A DNA stretch of 60,192 bases from DASZXJ01 sp035545895. GTDB taxonomy: Bacteria; Planctomycetota; Phycisphaerae; Tepidisphaerales; Tepidisphaeraceae. Shown piece by piece: positions 57,366-60,192 of this stretch. The position numbers and the translations under genes were made by a program. The notes below the pieces were generated by a model. It did no database searches and was not told the DNA's origin. It saw only the letters and a list, made by a program, of their open reading frames with translations. The stretch spans positions 1-60,192 of the forward strand of contig DASZXJ010000085.1 in NCBI GenBank assembly GCA_035545895.1, read 5' to 3'. Positions within the stretch are counted from its first letter, which is position 1. Every line of letters starts with the position of its first letter.

Positions 57366-59111
57366 TTATTTCGAGCCGGGCCGCACGGTTGGTCGCGCCG
57401 CCGGCCGTCGTACCGCCGACCGAATTCCAGCGGGCGCTGCGCCACCCGGCTCGACTCCGGTTGGATAAGCCAGTGGCGAATGTGCCGCTCCATGACACGT
57501 TAATGAACATTGCCCGGTGCGTGGGCCCAGCAATCGATATTCCATCAAACCTGTCACCGTATCAGGCTGGACAACTCGAGTATCAAAATTGATCAGATGC
57601 GAATTGTTTACTGAATTTCCCTGCGCCGAACTGACGCCGTGAGCATCATGGCACACCGAGCAAGGCGTTTTCAAATCAACGATATGTTTGCTATGACTCG
57701 AGAACGATTGATCGCCAAGAATGCTCGCTCGGTCGTGGCAGCGATAACAAAGATCATATGCCGCCGTGCTTTCGGCGCTGTTGTCGGTGGTTTCGTATCT
57801 GCCCGACAATAAGAACGGCACATTGGAACCGTGCGGCCCATTGGGTCCTGAGGCACCAGCCACCTTGCTGGTATCTGATGAGTGGCAATCGGTGCAATAA
57901 ATCACGCTTGCATTGGTCAAGCCAACCCTCAGGCTGGGCACGTCACTGTTCTTTCCTGCGACTTCAACCGGATGAAACGATACCGCTGAAGGGGCAAATT
58001 CCAGACGAGTATTCGTCTGCACGATTTTCCGCGGAATTGGGTTCGATCCAGCCACTTCGGTCGTGTGACACTTGAAACAGACTTCGAATTCGAATTGCGC
58101 CGCGGGAATTGCCGCACCAGCGGCATTGACTCCACTGACTTGCCCAAGCTTTGGCGATTTCAACGGCGCCGAGGCTGTTCCACTTTGCATGCTATGCGGT
58201 TCGTGGCAATCTCCGCAGGCAGCGCTGGTCTGAGAAGCGGTTTCCGAAAGCGGCATCATCGGCGCGACCACCGGCACGTCATGCCGCGTGAATTTATTCA
58301 AATCCGCGGAAATATCCTGCCCCGGAGTAGCGCTCGGCGTTGAAGAATGGCAGGTCAAACATGTTTGAGAGGAATTCACCCCTTTTAGCAATAAAGCCGC
58401 GCTGGGGGCGGTGTGCATCTGATGGCAAGTGGCACACTGTTCATGTTGAACAATCGTCGTATTCCCAGGCTGATGACACGAACTGCAAAGCTGCGAACGC
58501 GAATTGTCCATGACCAGAAATGCGCCATTCTCATCATTATGTGCATCGTGACAACTCGTGCATTGAAGCTCTTGATTGGCGTCGAGTTTGATCGAAGCCG
58601 GCAATATCGATGGCGGCTTCAACTTCGGATCCTGCACGCTTAGTGCTGCATCGTAGCGAAATGAAATCGGGTGATCATCTGACAAATCAGTGCCGAGATT
58701 GCTATGCCCCGGCGGCAAGGTCGTCATCCCCCCCGCCATCGCGATGGGCTGCTGGCGCGAAAGCACACTGCCAACTGCTATCGTGCCATCGTGACAACTC
58801 AGGCAAAGTTTGGATGAACCCGTCGGTTGCCCCGGTCGCGCTTGAAGCGAATTACTGGAATAGACCGTATACGCCGATGTTGGGACATTACGATTCCAAA
58901 GCGGCTGGATAGGCGAAGAGTTGTGCGGAGTATGGCAGAAGATGCAAATTTCCTGTTCAGTCGTCGCACGAATGGCGCCGGGACCGGCTGCAGAAAGGTT
59001 GTGCGGGCTGTTGATGATGCTCGTCTTTTGAGCCATCGCCGTCGCACTGAACGCAAACAGGAGTCCGCTGATTAATAGCGCCCACGTGAAATGCGTGCGT
59101 ATTTTTCTCAT
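57366..59111 (-). CDS. 12-haem cytochrome c (doubled CXXCH family)
   Basis: 581 residues. Signal peptide ALLISGLLFAFSATAMA, then 12 haem sites: eleven CxxCH (first CIFCH in ICIFCHTPHNSSP, then CLSCH, CTSCH, CSSCH, CATCH, CLTCH, CGDCH, CFKCH, CTDCH, CYRCH, CSVCH) and a last CX3CH (CSLTCH). The haem-poor stretches between are long and Ser/Pro/Thr-rich, unlike the compact plus-strand cytochromes, and a basic Pro/Arg tail ends it. The start codon overlaps the NHL gene stop by 4 bases. It is likely periplasmic or exported. Confidence 0.85.
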   Translation of the reverse strand: MRKIRTHFTWALLISGLLFAFSATAMAQKTSIINSPHNLSAAGPGAIRATTEQEICIFCHTPHNSSPIQPLWNRNVPTSAYTVYSSNSLQARPGQPTGSSKLCLSCHDGTIAVGSVLSRQQPIAMAGGMTTLPPGHSNLGTDLSDDHPISFRYDAALSVQDPKLKPPSILPASIKLDANQELQCTSCHDAHNDENGAFLVMDNSRSQLCSSCHQPGNTTIVQHEQCATCHQMHTAPSAALLLKGVNSSQTCLTCHSSTPSATPGQDISADLNKFTRHDVPVVAPMMPLSETASQTSAACGDCHEPHSMQSGTASAPLKSPKLGQVSGVNAAGAAIPAAQFEFEVCFKCHTTEVAGSNPIPRKIVQTNTRLEFAPSAVSFHPVEVAGKNSDVPSLRVGLTNASVIYCTDCHSSDTSKVAGASGPNGPHGSNVPFLLSGRYETTDNSAESTAAYDLCYRCHDRASILGDQSFSSHSKHIVDLKTPCSVCHDAHGVSSAQGNSVNNSHLINFDTRVVQPDTVTGLMEYRLLGPRTGQCSLTCHGAAHSPLAYPTGVEPGGAAPAGIRSAVRRPAARPTVRPGSK

Positions 59112-60172
59112 TGCTGCACCTCCGGGAGATAGTCGAACACCTGCACCCTTCGGTTGTAGGAGTCCGCCACCCAGATTCGGTTATGGGAATCGACAAAAAT
59201 ACCTGCAGGCAACCAAAACTCGCCGGGGTTGGATCCCTCCTGCCCAAAATCCATTAGAAGATTGCCGCCATGATCGAAGATTTGGACGGCTTCAAAGTGC
59301 GCGTCAACGGCATACAGGTGTTCCTGGGAATCAATCGCCAATCCCTTTGGCTGGCCGAAATATCCGGGCATGTCACCTTTTCGTCCAATTTGCCGAATCG
59401 GTTTTAAGGCAGGCGCAAATTGCTGGACACGGAAATTGAGTGAGTCCGCGACATAGATCAGGCCTTGAGAATCGACGGCGACATTGGTGGGGAAATTAAA
59501 CTGTCCAAGCTCGATTCCACGCGAGCCGATGCTGGCCAATGGCCGCCCATCGGAAGAAAAGACCCGCAACTGGTGAGTTCCCGGGTCAGCGACAAACAGC
59601 CGTCGGGATTTCGGATCAAATGCCAACCCGCAAGGCCGCACAACCATGCTGCTGCCAATCAGACCTGTCATACGACCTGAAGTATCAAACATGAAAATGC
59701 GACCACTCACCGAATCCGCCACATAAAGTCGCCCGGCAGGATCCCACGCGATTCCGACTGGTTGACTGAATCTGATGGGCTCCGGAGGTTTCCATTGTTC
59801 ATACAGGCGAGTATTGAGGTTGAATACGTGAACGAGTTGCGCCCCGCTGTCTGCGACAAAAACGCGATCCTTGCCGTCGGTACAAATCGCATAGGGTGTG
59901 AGCATTGACCGCGCCGGCTTTTTGCCGAATATGGCTTCGCCCAGCCCCTGGCCGAACGGAATCGCCGGCTTAAGATCATCGCTGGTTACCAATTGTCCGA
60001 CATATTTGATCCGAGGCTTTTCAGGAGCTTGCGGCCAGATGATCGGTTTCTCAAGAGGTGGGAAAATGATGCCGGCAGGTCTTCCGCAGCCGATGTTCAT
60101 CATCGCCATCAAAGCCAGCAACCCGAAGCCAAATCGAGTTTTTCGATTTTCAGCCATCTTCATTGCGCTCAC
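59108..60172 (-). CDS. NHL-repeat beta-propeller lipoprotein
   Basis: About 354 residues. A signal peptide with lipobox (ALMAMMNIGCGRP) predicts a lipoprotein. NHL repeats follow in about six blades, each with a pattern such as VGIAWDPAGRLYVADS, CGLAFDPKSRRLFVADPGT, TNVAVDSQGLIYVADSLN and PAGIFVDSHNRIWVADSYN. Propellers of this kind are scaffolds or ligand binders. Coupled with the 12-haem cytochrome gene (4-base overlap), it may position that protein at the envelope. The start is uncertain: GTG at 60172 has GGAGG five bases upstream, and ATG at 60163 and GTG at 60175 are alternatives. Confidence 0.82.
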   Translation of the reverse strand: MSAMKMAENRKTRFGFGLLALMAMMNIGCGRPAGIIFPPLEKPIIWPQAPEKPRIKYVGQLVTSDDLKPAIPFGQGLGEAIFGKKPARSMLTPYAICTDGKDRVFVADSGAQLVHVFNLNTRLYEQWKPPEPIRFSQPVGIAWDPAGRLYVADSVSGRIFMFDTSGRMTGLIGSSMVVRPCGLAFDPKSRRLFVADPGTHQLRVFSSDGRPLASIGSRGIELGQFNFPTNVAVDSQGLIYVADSLNFRVQQFAPALKPIRQIGRKGDMPGYFGQPKGLAIDSQEHLYAVDAHFEAVQIFDHGGNLLMDFGQEGSNPGEFWLPAGIFVDSHNRIWVADSYNRRVQVFDYLPEVQQ

Positions 60173-60192
60173 CACTGCCTCCGTACTCCGAT

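Noticed and set aside
1..60192. CRISPR arrays, tRNA or rRNA genes, insertion sequences, prophage
   Set aside because: No regularly spaced repeats, tRNA-like cloverleaf, transposase, integrase or phage gene was seen in reading the window.

Overview
The window looks like a piece of chromosome from a Planctomycetota bacterium, most likely of the class Phycisphaerae. The pointers are the gene families: ECF sigma factors linked to a membrane Ser/Thr kinase, a DUF2203 protein, large AsmA-like and multi-TM proteins, AhbC/AhbD-type radical SAM enzymes and long multihaem cytochromes. Weak Shine-Dalgarno use at many starts and abundant intergenic hairpins also fit. The lineage call is inference; no rRNA, tRNA, CRISPR array, integrase or insertion sequence was seen.

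Layout. 1-9.3 kb: PilZ protein, pheS, small membrane protein, mutarotase-like protein, an ECF sigma/anti-sigma pair, a UbiD-type decarboxylase, small hypotheticals and an aldo/keto reductase. 9.4-23.2 kb: envelope genes (AsmA-like, GT39-like) and housekeeping genes (accD, rpe, pgk, hisI, KtrB/TrkH-like, DJ-1/PfpI, DUF2203, citrate synthase). 23.3-31.4 kb: a tightly packed six-gene complex resembling hydrogenase-4/complex I whose large subunit lacks the NiFe-binding cysteines (an energy-converting hydrogenase-related, Ehr-like, complex), preceded by a regulator joining a helix-turn-helix to a PTS EIIA domain. 31.7-41.1 kb: small RHH-like protein, GH1 beta-glucosidase, and a signalling block (ECF sigma with C-terminal Cys/His tail, secreted protein, Ser/Thr kinase with TM2 domain, FHA-like and coiled-coil proteins).

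41.5-60.2 kb holds an electron-transfer locus: AhbC- and AhbD-type haem synthesis enzymes, a sigma-54 response regulator, a YgbA-like protein, a PhnD-type binding protein, a kinase-like sensor without an ATPase domain, a complete histidine kinase, and five multihaem c-type cytochromes. These are a CbcL-like cytochrome b/c fusion, a NapC/NirT-type protein, two tandem 15-haem proteins, and a 12-haem protein paired with an NHL beta-propeller lipoprotein. By my count the five carry 65 haem c motifs. Good sigma-54 (-24/-12) promoter matches sit before the YgbA-like gene and the CbcL-like gene, so the regulator inside the locus may control it.

A working model (inference): menaquinol is oxidised at the inner membrane by the CbcL-like and NapC-like proteins, electrons pass through the 15-haem proteins towards the cell surface, AhbC/AhbD supply haem, and the histidine kinase/sigma-54 regulator pair switches the locus on. 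The Ehr-like complex may couple ferredoxin or another soluble carrier to ion pumping. A second theme is the set of intergenic palindromes built from several unrelated sequence words, one of which lies in frame inside pheS.
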